Source of the DNA: Planctomycetota bacterium
Lineage (GTDB): Bacteria; Planctomycetota; UBA11346
Length of the DNA stretch: 64,000 nucleotides
Direction: 5' to 3'
Assembly: GCA_016745075.1 (NCBI GenBank)
Contig: JADGDD010000009.1
Location: 111,796 to 175,795 of the forward strand
The position numbers were made by a program, and so were the translations under genes. Positions 55,241 to 64,000 of this stretch are shown here, one piece after another; position 1 is the stretch's first letter; the number at the start of each line of letters is the position of its first letter. The notes below the pieces were generated by a model that did no database searches, was not told the origin of the DNA, and saw only the letters and a list, made by a program, of their open reading frames with translations.

Positions 55241-56464
55241 ATGAGCCAGACCTTGAGAGAAATCGCCGAGCGACTCTGCACCCCTTCAGTCGTTAGAAAG
55301 ACAGTCCCGAAAACAACTCAGGAGATCGACGAGACGCGCCCTGTTCCAAAGACTCAACTGATTTACGCCTTCAATGCCACGGGGAAGACACGCTTGTCGC
55401 GTGAAGTTAAGGAACTTATTTCACCCAAACTCACTGCTGAAATAGAGGGCAGTGAGGAGGAGGATCCGTCACATCCCAAAATCCTCTATTACAATGCTTT
55501 CACCGAGGATCTCTTTTATTGGGACAACGACCTAACCGAAGACGTTGCTCCCAAGCTCATCATCCAGCCAAATGCCTTCACCCACTGGGCTCTAATCGAG
55601 CAAGGGCAAGATCAGAATGTCATCGCCAATTTTCAGCATTACACCAGTGACAAACTCACGCCGGAGTTTAACGAAGAATATAAAACTCAAGATGAAAACG
55701 GCAATGAGATGACAGTGGAGGCTTTTTCTGAAGTCATCTTCTCATTTGAGCGTGGAAATCAGGAGCAGGAGAACAACATCAAGCTATCGAAGGGAGAAGA
55801 AAGCAATTTCATCTGGAGCGTTTTCTACACGCTTTTGGATCAGGTGGTCGAAACGCTAAATATTGCTGAGGAAAGCGAGCGGGATACAGACCAGTTCAAT
55901 GATCTGAAGTATGTCTTTATTGACGATCCAGTAAGTTCCCTAGATGAAAACCACCTCATTGAGCTGGCTGTCAATATCGCGAGCATCATCAAACATAGCG
56001 AGAGTGACCTTAAGTTCATCATCACTACGCACAACCCCCTCTTTTACAATGTTCTCCACAATGAGCTCAGAAGGGCGAAGAAATATCTACTCAGGAAGGA
56101 TGAGGACGGAAGTCATTCGCTCGAGCCCCAAAACAGTGATTCTCCCTTCGCCTATCATCTCTACTTGAAGAGAGAACTTGAGACAGCCATCCAAACAGGA
56201 CAGATTCGTAAATATCACTTCAATTTCTTGAGAAATCTCCTAGAGAAGACTTCGACCTTTCTGGGTTACGAGAAATGGGCTGATTTGCTGCCCAGATCGG
56301 AGGATGGAAGGACCAATCCTTACGAATCACGGATGATTAACCTTTTCAGTCACTCCAAGCATTCAGCAGAAGAAGTCACGGAACTTGAAGATGACGATAA
56401 ACGGATGTTGGGGTTTCTCGTTGGGAAAATCAACGAGACCTATCACTTCAAGTCAGCCCACTGA
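55241..56464 (+). CDS. PrrC-like anticodon nuclease (ABC-type ATPase plus HsdR-linked effector)
   Basis: 407 residues from the ATG at 55241, one base after the hsdS stop; a TTG start nine bases upstream also exists. ABC-type features: Walker A FNATGKT (residues 44-50), signature LSKGEE (182-187), Walker B YVFIDDP with D-loop SSLDE, H-loop TTHN. Beyond the ATPase, R331-xxx-E335 and H371 lie in the order seen in PrrC (Arg320-Glu324-His356), though the gap to the His is 36 rather than 32. Length (PrrC is 396 residues) and location inside an hsd operon fit PrrC, an RNase that cuts tRNA-Lys in the anticodon loop when phage inhibits the RM enzyme. Catalysis is inferred; RloC is longer and has a coiled coil, absent here. 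Confidence 0.75.
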   Translation: MSQTLREIAERLCTPSVVRKTVPKTTQEIDETRPVPKTQLIYAFNATGKTRLSREVKELISPKLTAEIEGSEEEDPSHPKILYYNAFTEDLFYWDNDLTEDVAPKLIIQPNAFTHWALIEQGQDQNVIANFQHYTSDKLTPEFNEEYKTQDENGNEMTVEAFSEVIFSFERGNQEQENNIKLSKGEESNFIWSVFYTLLDQVVETLNIAEESERDTDQFNDLKYVFIDDPVSSLDENHLIELAVNIASIIKHSESDLKFIITTHNPLFYNVLHNELRRAKKYLLRKDEDGSHSLEPQNSDSPFAYHLYLKRELETAIQTGQIRKYHFNFLRNLLEKTSTFLGYEKWADLLPRSEDGRTNPYESRMINLFSHSKHSAEEVTELEDDDKRMLGFLVGKINETYHFKSAH

Positions 56465-56483
56465 AACAGCCGGATAACGCATC

Positions 56484-59400
56484 ATGACCGATTATAAAAC
56501 CATCGCCGAAACCAAGCACTTCATCGTCCTCGACCGCTATCAGCGGGATAGCGTGGTCAAAGAGGACTACCAGAGCGAGGACGCCTTGGAGCGGGAATTT
56601 ATCGGTGACCTCGAGGATCAGGGCTACACCTATGCCACGGAAATCCGCACACCCGAGGCGATGCTGGCAAATGTCCGTGTGCAGCTCCAAGAGCTAAACG
56701 ACGTGCGCTTCACGGAGGATGAATGGAAGCGGTTTGTGGAGAAGTATCTGGACCCTGCCAATGAGAACAGCACGGACAAGGCACGAAAACTCCATGAGGA
56801 CTACATCCACGACTTTGTCTTTGATGACGGTCACATCGAGAACATTTATCTACTGAATAAGAAAAATGTGCTCAACAACAATCTTCAGGTCATCAAGCAG
56901 TTTGAGCAAACGGGAAGCCATGCCAACCGCTACGATGTCACCATCCTTGTAAACGGATTACCCCTTGTTCAGGTCGAGCTCAAGAAGCGCGGAGTGGCGA
57001 TCAGGGAAGCCTTTAACCAGGTGCACCGCTACAGCAAGGAGAGCTTCAATTCGGACAACTCTCTCTACAAGTACCTGCAACTGTTCGTGATCTCCAATGG
57101 CACGGACAGCCGTTACTTTGCCAACACGACGAAGCGGAACAAGAACAGCTTCGACTTTACCATGAATTGGGCGAAGGCGGACAACTCGCTGATCAAAGAC
57201 CTCAAGGACTTTACCGCTACTTTTTTCCAGAAGCACACTCTGCTGGAAGTGCTCTTGAAGTATTCCGTCTTCGGTGCCGACAACACCCTGCTGGTGATGC
57301 GTCCCTATCAGATTGCTGCGACCGAGCGCATCCTCTGGAAGATCAAGAGCGCTTACGAAGCAAAAAAATGGAGCAACACCGAGGGCGGCGGGTTCATCTG
57401 GCACACTACCGGATCAGGAAAGACCCTCACCAGCTTCAAGGCGGCGCGATTGGCTACCGAGCTGGATTTTGTCGACAAGGTGTTCTTTGTGGTGGACCGT
57501 AAAGACCTCGATTACCAGACGATGAAGGAATACCAACGTTTCTCGCCTGATAGCGTCAATGGCTCTGAGAACACAGCGGGACTGAAGCGAAATATGGAGA
57601 AGGACGATAACAAGATCATCGTCACCACCATCCAGAAGCTCAATAACCTGATGCGGGGGGATGACGACCTTCCCATCTACAATAAGCAAGTCGTCTTCAT
57701 ATTCGATGAGTGCCACCGCAGCCAATTCGGTGAAGCGCAGAAGAACCTGCAAAAGAAGTTCAAACGGTATTACCAATTTGGATTCACGGGCACGCCGATC
57801 TTTCCACAAAACGCTCTGAGTGCTGAAACGACCGGAGGCGTCTTTGGTCGGGAGCTACATTCCTATGTCATCACGGATGCCATTCGTGACGAGAAGGTGC
57901 TGAAGTTCAAGGTGGACTACAACGATGTGCGTCCTCAGTTCCAAGCCATCGAGACCGAGCAAGATGAGAAGAAGCTCACGGCAGCGGAAAATAAACAGGC
58001 GTTGCTTCACCCAGATCGTATTCGTGAGATCTCAGGCTACATCCTCAAGAATTTCTCCCTGAAGACGCATCGCGCACACATGGGAGCGAAGGGCTTCAAT
58101 GCCATGTTTGCGGTGAGCAGTGTGGATGCAGCCAAGGCGTATTATGAAGCCTTTAGTGAGTTGCAAAAAGACGTGGAGGAAAAGAAACGTCTCAAGGTAG
58201 CCACGATTTTCTCTTTTGCTGCCAACGAAGAGCAGGATGCAGTCGGCGACATTCCCGACGAGAGTTTTGAGGTCTCTGCTATGAATAGCAGCGCCAAGGA
58301 GTTTCTCAGTGCTGCCATTGGCGACTACAACGCTGCATTCAAGACCAACTACGGGATCGATAGCAAGGGTTTTCAAAACTACTACCGTGACCTAGCCCAG
58401 AGAGTGAAAAAGCAGGAGGTAGACTTGCTGATCGTGGTGGGGATGTTCCTGACAGGTTTCGATGCCCCGACCCTCAACACCCTTTTTGTCGATAAGAACT
58501 TGCGATACCACGGGCTCTTGCAGGCTTTTTCGCGTACCAATCGGATTTATGATGCCACCAAAACCTTCGGCAACATCGTGACCTTCCGTGATCTTGAGCA
58601 GAGCACGGTTGATTCGATCACTCTCTTCGGTAATTCGAATACCAAAAACGTAGTACTGGAAAAGAGCTATAAGGAATACATGGAGGGCTTTACCGACATT
58701 GCCACCGGAAAGGCTTGTCGTGGTTATGTGGAGGTGGTTAACGAACTGCGAAGCCGTTTCCCCGATCCGAGCGAAATTGCCAAAGAGCAGGACAAAAAAG
58801 ACTTTGTGAAACTATTTGGTGAATACCTACGGGTGGAGAATGTGCTCCGCAACTATGATGAATTTACGGGGCTAAGTGCCTTGCAAGAGGTGGATCTGGA
58901 AGATGCGGAAGCGGTCGAGGCATTTAAGGCGAAGCACTACCTGAGCGATGACGACTTAGAGGCGATGCAGAAGGTCGAAGTGCCATCCGAACGATTGGTC
59001 CAAGATTACCGATCCACCTACAATGACACCCGCGACTGGTTGAGACGTCAAAAGGATGGAGAGCAGAAGGACGAATCGACCATTGATTGGGATGATGTGG
59101 TCTTTGAGGTGGATTTGTTAAAATCTCAAGAGATCAACCTTGATTACATTTTGGAGCTCATCTTCGAGCACAACAAGAAAACCAAAAACAAGAATGACCT
59201 TATTGTTGAAGTAAGACGGGTGATCCGAGCCAGCATAGGGAGCCGGGCAAAGGAGAGCCTGATTGTTGACTTCATCAATCAAACCAATCTGGACGACATC
59301 GGAGAGAAGGCGAACGTCATCGATGCCTTCTTCACTTTTGCGCAAGCGGAACAGAAACGCGAAGCCGATTTACTGATTCGCTCTGAAGAGCTGAATCAGG

Positions 59401-59588
59401 AGGAAGCTAAACGATACATCAAAGCATCACTCAAACGTAAATACGCAACAGAAAACGGAACAGCTCTCAACGCCACTCTGCCGAAAATGAGTCCGTTGAA
59501 CCCGCAATACAAAACGAAGAAGCAAACAGTTTTCCAAAAAATTTCCGCCTTTGTTGAGAAGTTCAAGGACGTAGGTGGACAGATATAG
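56484..59588 (+). CDS. hsdR: Type I restriction-modification, restriction subunit
   Basis: 1034 residues. N-terminal PD-(D/E)XK nuclease: [20 protein letters not shown] (E165, K167) with an Asp upstream. SF2 translocase: Walker A HTTGSGKT (about 305-312), [10 protein letters not shown] (about 408), GFTGTPIF motif III and [15 protein letters not shown] plus FSRTNRI in later motifs. Helical C-terminal region. Cuts unmodified DNA together with HsdM and HsdS. Starts 19 bases after the prrC-like stop. Full length for the family. Confidence 0.96.
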   Translation: MTDYKTIAETKHFIVLDRYQRDSVVKEDYQSEDALEREFIGDLEDQGYTYATEIRTPEAMLANVRVQLQELNDVRFTEDEWKRFVEKYLDPANENSTDKARKLHEDYIHDFVFDDGHIENIYLLNKKNVLNNNLQVIKQFEQTGSHANRYDVTILVNGLPLVQVELKKRGVAIREAFNQVHRYSKESFNSDNSLYKYLQLFVISNGTDSRYFANTTKRNKNSFDFTMNWAKADNSLIKDLKDFTATFFQKHTLLEVLLKYSVFGADNTLLVMRPYQIAATERILWKIKSAYEAKKWSNTEGGGFIWHTTGSGKTLTSFKAARLATELDFVDKVFFVVDRKDLDYQTMKEYQRFSPDSVNGSENTAGLKRNMEKDDNKIIVTTIQKLNNLMRGDDDLPIYNKQVVFIFDECHRSQFGEAQKNLQKKFKRYYQFGFTGTPIFPQNALSAETTGGVFGRELHSYVITDAIRDEKVLKFKVDYNDVRPQFQAIETEQDEKKLTAAENKQALLHPDRIREISGYILKNFSLKTHRAHMGAKGFNAMFAVSSVDAAKAYYEAFSELQKDVEEKKRLKVATIFSFAANEEQDAVGDIPDESFEVSAMNSSAKEFLSAAIGDYNAAFKTNYGIDSKGFQNYYRDLAQRVKKQEVDLLIVVGMFLTGFDAPTLNTLFVDKNLRYHGLLQAFSRTNRIYDATKTFGNIVTFRDLEQSTVDSITLFGNSNTKNVVLEKSYKEYMEGFTDIATGKACRGYVEVVNELRSRFPDPSEIAKEQDKKDFVKLFGEYLRVENVLRNYDEFTGLSALQEVDLEDAEAVEAFKAKHYLSDDDLEAMQKVEVPSERLVQDYRSTYNDTRDWLRRQKDGEQKDESTIDWDDVVFEVDLLKSQEINLDYILELIFEHNKKTKNKNDLIVEVRRVIRASIGSRAKESLIVDFINQTNLDDIGEKANVIDAFFTFAQAEQKREADLLIRSEELNQEEAKRYIKASLKRKYATENGTALNATLPKMSPLNPQYKTKKQTVFQKISAFVEKFKDVGGQI

Positions 59589-59728
59589 GCAAAACGCTGA
59601 ATGTGAAAATCATCGCGCCGTCCAAAACTTGCGTCCATCAAAAACGGCTGCAATTCAACCTCATCCGGTAGCGGTGACGTTCATCCGCATTAAAAGGTTT
59701 CGTAAGAACTTCATATGTCCCACGGCCC

Positions 59729-60145
59729 CTACGCGAGCTCCTCCTGGCAGCGGGCCAGTCGGTTCTCGATCAGTTCAGTGATGGCTGCGCGACGATTGAC
59801 TGTGGGCTGTTCTTCGAGTCCGAGGATCAGCTTCGCCGCCTTCGCCGCTTTGCTTGAACCCTTCAGCCCACCAAGCAGCTCCCTAGAAGCAGGGTTGGCA
59901 GCAAGACCGAACTCAGTAAATAGTTCCTGAGCCAAGCCCAACAGATAATGGCCATCACGGTCAAAGGCCTCCTGCTGCTCGATCCATTCCTTGACGATCA
60001 CAGCGACGACCAGCCCCTGCAGTGATGAGATCTGGGCCAGCTTACGCAGCGATTCGCTCAGGCGATTGACCTTAACGGAATCACCCGCAACCAGCTGTTT
60101 TATCAGAGTGGCGGCTGTTACAGGCATCAGTTGACGGTGTAGCAT
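59729..60145 (-). CDS. Unknown protein with terminase-small-subunit-like segment
   Basis: 138 residues; ATG at 60145, an internal ATG seven codons in is also possible. All-helical prediction. The segment LFTEFGLAANPASRELLGGL faintly resembles the C-terminal part of P27-type phage small terminases, but the match is short and I do not trust it. GC-rich. No family otherwise recognised. Confidence 0.45.
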   Translation of the reverse strand: MLHRQLMPVTAATLIKQLVAGDSVKVNRLSESLRKLAQISSLQGLVVAVIVKEWIEQQEAFDRDGHYLLGLAQELFTEFGLAANPASRELLGGLKGSSKAAKAAKLILGLEEQPTVNRRAAITELIENRLARCQEELA

Positions 60146-60226
60146 GCCTATTTGCCCACTTTGGCTAACCCGTTGTTGTGGAATGAAAACCGTTTACGAT
60201 TAATGTTACTATCACTAGGAGCGTTT

Positions 60227-61990
60227 ATGATTACCTGTATCGAGTGGGTCAATTCTTTAGAATGGGAAAACAATTGCCTGTTAGATCAACCTGCAAGCCT
60301 AGACCGATCTCACAAAAGCCAAGCTGACTCGATTTGTGAACAGTTATTTGTGAAGTCGTATCTTGCGAATTTCAATCTTGACAATGAGTGCAGATCTCGG
60401 CTCGAGTCGTTTGACCCGAAACCTGATCTTATTGGCCTAAGACAGCTGGAAAAATGCTTATCGCATCCCTATGCAAAGGCAGTAGTGCTTGAGTGCATTC
60501 ATGAGGTGTTGCCCAGAGGAAAAGATAAACGTGATGCTGCCGTAGAAGCATCTGAGCACTACGAAAGGGCTATCGAAGCATTTTCACAAAAGGTAAGTCC
60601 TATAGATTATTGGATATGCGCAGTTGACAGTATAGAACGATCGAAGGTGCTATCTATTCGATTTGGTCGAATAGAATCTCGGTTTTTGGAGGCCGCCCTT
60701 GAGTATAGCAAAAAAATACAATCCACAGTACCACTTCGTATTTACTCTCAAATTGGCGTTGCTGCACTAAGAAACATCAAGACAGACACGCATCTTCAGA
60801 CTCAAATCGAGGATTTGTATAAATTTATTTGGCAACAAATGTGTAATCTCCGCCATGATCTAGCCCTATTAGCAAAAGACATGGTACCATTTTCTACCCG
60901 TGCCAATATGCCAGGGTTTAGAGAAGAATGCGCACAGGTTATGCTTGAGCTAGGGGCTACGCTTGCAACGTGCGGGTTGGCCCCTTTAGTCGCCACTACA
61001 GCAATATACGAAGCAGCTCGATTCGCTCGATCATGTGCAGGCACGTTGATGCCTATATTGATGAAACTCCAAGAGTTGATATATTCGTCAACAATTGAAA
61101 CCCTTGATAAAAGGATGCTTGCGCACGAAACTATAGACCCTTCCGTCTTTCAGCCCTTGGTGACAATGCTTCAGACTTCGGAATCAAGAGAAAATGCCTT
61201 GATGTTACTTGGTGCTACGCATTTATTTGGATCCTTCAAAGAAACAGTCTTAAAAGAGGCGGCTATTAAAGCTAGCGGTTGTGAATTGGTAAATCTCTTG
61301 TGCCATTTTCAGGCATTAGGGCATCATGGACCAGTTAGTTCTTCCGTGGAGGATGTGGCCGTTTCGCAAGAAACAGACATCGCGCTATTTCGTTTGTCAA
61401 TGTATTTGCGCAGTTGTTTGTATCAAAATGAAATCACCAAAGATATGTTTGCACCCTCTTTACTCTGTCGTTTCCTCGTCGATTCTCAGGTGGTTTCTTT
61501 CAGGCAGCAGCAAATATTACTCAGGGCGCTAACATGCTGGTTTAATCGCGACTTCGTAACGGCAAATTTCATGTTAGTTCCGCTTATGGAAAATGCCTTT
61601 ATGCGTGCATGTTCTTTGCTCGGCGACAGTTCGTTGGTAATCAGCAGAACCGAATCAACGTCAAGAAAGACAGGCGAATCAATCGCTGCGTCTATAGAAA
61701 CGTTTCTGGGAGCGGATTGGGCCTTTATATATATGCATCTTTGGGGCAAAGAAGGCGCTTCTCGTCATGCATATTGTCATGGATATATCGTTGATAATAT
61801 GGTCACTAACATTGAATCCGATGTTTCCATATATTGTCTGATCGTTTTAGCTTACAGTGTCATAATCAAACAACATGATATTGCTGTTCAAAGTAAAGCA
61901 TACGAAATATGGGAGCAAAAGGGAAAGGTCAGGGGAAATGATTGGTCCAATTGGTTTGAAGCCGAGTCTTTGCTGTTTCCTGAACTATAA
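60227..61990 (+). CDS. Large protein with HEPN-like RxxxxH motif near C-terminus
   Basis: 587 residues from the ATG at 60227, which has TAGGAG 8 bases ahead (upstream in-frame starts lack it). Helical throughout. Near the C-terminus lies GASRHAYCHG with R513 and H518 (Rx4H), in a helical hairpin context (preceded by FIYMHLWGKE and followed by a hydrophobic helix). This is the arrangement of HEPN RNases and of DUF4209-like proteins found near defence genes. The rest is unrecognised. Starts 638 bases after hsdR, in the same direction. RNase activity is inferred. Confidence 0.6.
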   Translation: MITCIEWVNSLEWENNCLLDQPASLDRSHKSQADSICEQLFVKSYLANFNLDNECRSRLESFDPKPDLIGLRQLEKCLSHPYAKAVVLECIHEVLPRGKDKRDAAVEASEHYERAIEAFSQKVSPIDYWICAVDSIERSKVLSIRFGRIESRFLEAALEYSKKIQSTVPLRIYSQIGVAALRNIKTDTHLQTQIEDLYKFIWQQMCNLRHDLALLAKDMVPFSTRANMPGFREECAQVMLELGATLATCGLAPLVATTAIYEAARFARSCAGTLMPILMKLQELIYSSTIETLDKRMLAHETIDPSVFQPLVTMLQTSESRENALMLLGATHLFGSFKETVLKEAAIKASGCELVNLLCHFQALGHHGPVSSSVEDVAVSQETDIALFRLSMYLRSCLYQNEITKDMFAPSLLCRFLVDSQVVSFRQQQILLRALTCWFNRDFVTANFMLVPLMENAFMRACSLLGDSSLVISRTESTSRKTGESIAASIETFLGADWAFIYMHLWGKEGASRHAYCHGYIVDNMVTNIESDVSIYCLIVLAYSVIIKQHDIAVQSKAYEIWEQKGKVRGNDWSNWFEAESLLFPEL

Positions 61991-62076
61991 CACTGGTCTC
62001 CGGGGAATACATTGCTGAGTAGGGCATTCTTCCTGTGCCCCGATGAAGCGGCAGCATTCTCCTGCGGGCGGTATTC

Positions 62077-62286
62077 TTATTTCACCATTTCAATGTGCGT
62101 GAGACGTTCTTTGGTGACAACCATAAAATGCCATGGGTTTTCTGGCGATCCCTTCATATCAAATGAGAAGACAACCTGATCGCCAACCGTGGCATCCAAC
62201 AGATCATACCGGATGATGCCGTTGACTGAAACTTCTGTTGCGCTGTCAATATTCACATGAATATGTGAATGTGGTATCGTCTCCAT
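62077..62286 (-). CDS. Small protein, possible second part of a split gene
   Basis: 69 residues from the ATG at 62286. Beta-rich look (HVNIDSATEVSVNGIIRYDL). Overlaps the next upstream gene by 41 bases in another frame. Could be a real coupled gene or the product of a frameshift from it. Confidence 0.45.
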   Translation of the reverse strand: METIPHSHIHVNIDSATEVSVNGIIRYDLLDATVGDQVVFSFDMKGSPENPWHFMVVTKERLTHIEMVK

Positions 62287-62590
62287 CAAGCATTCTTTTT
62301 CCTGTTTCGCATCTTTTCCTCATTCTTTGATTCGGTTGTTCTGGTAACTTTGTTCCATGGGTATTCATAGCCTCCTGCCAATAGTGAAAACCGACCCACT
62401 CTCCTTTAGATATATCCGGTTTGGGCATCTTCACAGTACAGGTCTTGGCAAGATCAATGACACCTGTGACCCAGAAAAGATTGCCAAGAGGGGCTCTGGG
62501 GTGTTCTTTGCTCTTTGTCATGCAGCGAATAAATTTGTGATCCGTTGTTCCTTTTTTGAGTTGGTATGCGATATCGACCCGATACCACAT
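62246..62590 (-). CDS. Unknown small protein
   Basis: 114 residues, ATG at 62590. No family recognised. Contains EWVGFHYWQEAMNTHG and a basic end (RMRKRCETGKR). The 3' part overlaps the small gene at 62077. Confidence 0.45.
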   Translation of the reverse strand: MWYRVDIAYQLKKGTTDHKFIRCMTKSKEHPRAPLGNLFWVTGVIDLAKTCTVKMPKPDISKGEWVGFHYWQEAMNTHGTKLPEQPNQRMRKRCETGKRMLDGDDTTFTYSCEY

Positions 62591-62794
62591 CCGAAGCTGT
62601 CAACGAAACCCGAAGTACTCAAACATATCAATGATTGACTTCTCTTAGATAACAGCAGCCTTAGAAGATAAAGCATCCACATGTATGCTTGGGGTCCGAC
62701 CGAAGGCTTGCCGACATGTCATATACAATCTCCCTTAGCACTCTATCGGGCGATCATGTATTCGGATAACGCGATCTAGCCCATGGAGTTTATC

Positions 62795-63469
62795 ATGGAT
62801 GCATACGCACCTCCGTCTTCCCTCAAATCGGCGAAAGACACAACAAAGCGGTTACTTAAAGATATCCGCACAGGTTCACCTTCAGCACTACAATGCTTAC
62901 GTATTGCCTATCCGGGCAAACAACATGATCCAGACAACGTGTTTATACAATGGTGCAAACTAAACCATTGTCAGCATGCACTTGCCTTAAAGTGGGGGCA
63001 TAAAAACTGGTCCAGTTTGCGAGAGAGTCTCACCATCTCCATTGACAAAATCATTGCCAACACCATTCAACAATACTTCTCTGACAACGGAGGACTGGCT
63101 TGGGACGAATACGAAGACTATCATGCAACACTTATAAAACTAATAACCACAGGAATAAATAGAGACGCTGATTCGATGATATACACTTCTATCTCCAAGA
63201 AGACAATTAATTTCGCCTTTTGCGTTGGACGAAGTCTCATTGCTGGATCAGAAGCCCTTCACTACCTTATGCAATACCTTGATTGCCCCACAGAAGAAAT
63301 CCCATCGTACATAGCTGATTTAACTGCAACAATAACGGCACAACTGCATAAAGATAATTATTTTGTTCATGACCTCCGCAACCCCGCCACCACAAAGTGG
63401 CGTGCGTACAACCATCCCAATGGGCCACTAAATCTAGGGGAAGTCTATTCACAAGCTTTCATATCATGA
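62795..63469 (+). CDS. Unknown protein with ankyrin-associated N-terminal motif
   Basis: 224 residues from the ATG at 62795 (GGAG 8 bases upstream); an ATG 12 bases earlier is also possible. The N-terminal 80 residues read like a small helical motif LKSAKDTTKRLLKDIRTGS ... CQHALALKWGHKNWSSLR, seen ahead of ankyrin repeats and glyoxalase-like domains in many bacterial proteins. No ankyrin repeats follow here; the rest is helical and unrecognised. Confidence 0.6.
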   Translation: MDAYAPPSSLKSAKDTTKRLLKDIRTGSPSALQCLRIAYPGKQHDPDNVFIQWCKLNHCQHALALKWGHKNWSSLRESLTISIDKIIANTIQQYFSDNGGLAWDEYEDYHATLIKLITTGINRDADSMIYTSISKKTINFAFCVGRSLIAGSEALHYLMQYLDCPTEEIPSYIADLTATITAQLHKDNYFVHDLRNPATTKWRAYNHPNGPLNLGEVYSQAFIS

Positions 63470-64000
63470 AGCTTTAGATCCACGAATCGCGGTAATCAAT
63501 CAAGCCACAACAGAAACGATCACCCCATGATGCTTCCGGTAAGACTCTGATACACCAACCTTTACACTTACTTCGCATGGTGGGTAGAAAGTCCCCTCAC
63601 GCGTACCAAAGTGAAATGTTATCCAAACCAAGATTGGCAAGAATAGCCCTTCTTATTAGGATTGGCTTCCGCAATAAGCAGTGCTTCGTTGAGCCTCTAA
63701 CACCTTTCATTTCACAGTGGAAGGCATTATTCTTTGGTACTATAGGACTTAATGATTGATCCGAGAACACGTCATATTACCACTAAGGCATTATCTTTAA
63801 ATCAGATTCACAATCAGCGAAAAGCCATCACAAGATTATAAGCTTCTTCTCTATAAAGTAACCATATATTACTATCACGAGACTCACATATAGTATTTCG
63901 CATTATATGTAGTTACCTAAAGCGTATCCGTCTTGCCAAGCCGGTTTGCTCTTTTATAAAATCGTGTAGTTATTTTTTATTTTTAAGCGACGTCAGCGAC
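63470..64000. other. Right edge without recognised gene
   Basis: 530 bases. Only short frames without ribosome sites. AT-rich towards the end. Nothing further supported. Confidence 0.5.

Noticed and set aside
56958..58376. Long minus-strand frames over hsdR
   Set aside because: They lie entirely within the well-supported hsdR gene, which explains the region.
59729..60145. Phage small terminase call
   Set aside because: Only a short stretch resembles P27-type terminases and no other phage genes are near; kept as unknown.

Overview
The window looks like one contig of a Gram-negative, probably anaerobic or fermentative bacterium. The evidence is a complete Rnf complex, class I two-subunit fumarase, PE synthesis genes, Sec-exported Calx-beta surface proteins, an FGE-like lipoprotein and an HUH-type transposase-like protein. 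This mixture fits the PVC superphylum (Lentisphaerota, Kiritimatiellota or Verrucomicrobiota), but no marker gene here fixes the phylum, so that is inference.

Bases 1-33.5 kb are the core-like part. A huge repeat protein runs off the left edge (minus strand), followed by a cadherin/Calx-beta protein with a C-terminal sorting-type tail. The operon rseC-like-rnfCDGEAB then reads rightward and converges on apbE, the enzyme that covalently loads FMN onto RnfD and RnfG. Next come a RAYT-like gene, a small membrane protein with psd and pssA, a transglutaminase-like protein, panB, the two fumarase subunits, aroC, a surface operon (1289-aa Calx-beta protein, FGE-like lipoprotein, LuxR-type regulator), a rhamnosidase-lgt-rhodanese run, leuCD, and an FHA/HATPase signalling protein. 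A tRNA-Leu(UAG) gene closes this part.

From 33.46 kb onward the window is an accessory island inserted at the 3' end of that tRNA. The 25-bp tRNA end is repeated 187 bp downstream, and a large serine recombinase gene ends inside that second copy. Behind the recombinase and two small regulatory-type genes lies a leftward five-gene block: an ATPase of the GHKL type fused to a PD-(D/E)XK-like nuclease, an SF2 helicase with its own nuclease-like domain, a membrane-anchored dCTP deaminase/dUTPase-fold protein that lacks the deaminase glutamate, a MazG-like pyrophosphohydrolase and an Old Yellow Enzyme-like flavoprotein with a four-cysteine tail. I do not recognise this combination as a described system; it is the strongest novelty candidate in the window.

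A second serine recombinase (44.4 kb) opens a plasmid-like segment (44.3-52.4 kb). It holds an XRE regulator, an HU-like protein, an archaeo-eukaryotic-type primase and three copies of one palindrome. The segment 52.4-59.6 kb is a type I restriction-modification operon (hsdM, hsdS, prrC-like anticodon nuclease, hsdR) with visibly higher GC. It is followed by a large protein with a HEPN-like RxxxxH motif, small unknown genes and a gene-poor right end. No second tRNA-end copy was found, so the right boundary of the island is probably outside the window.
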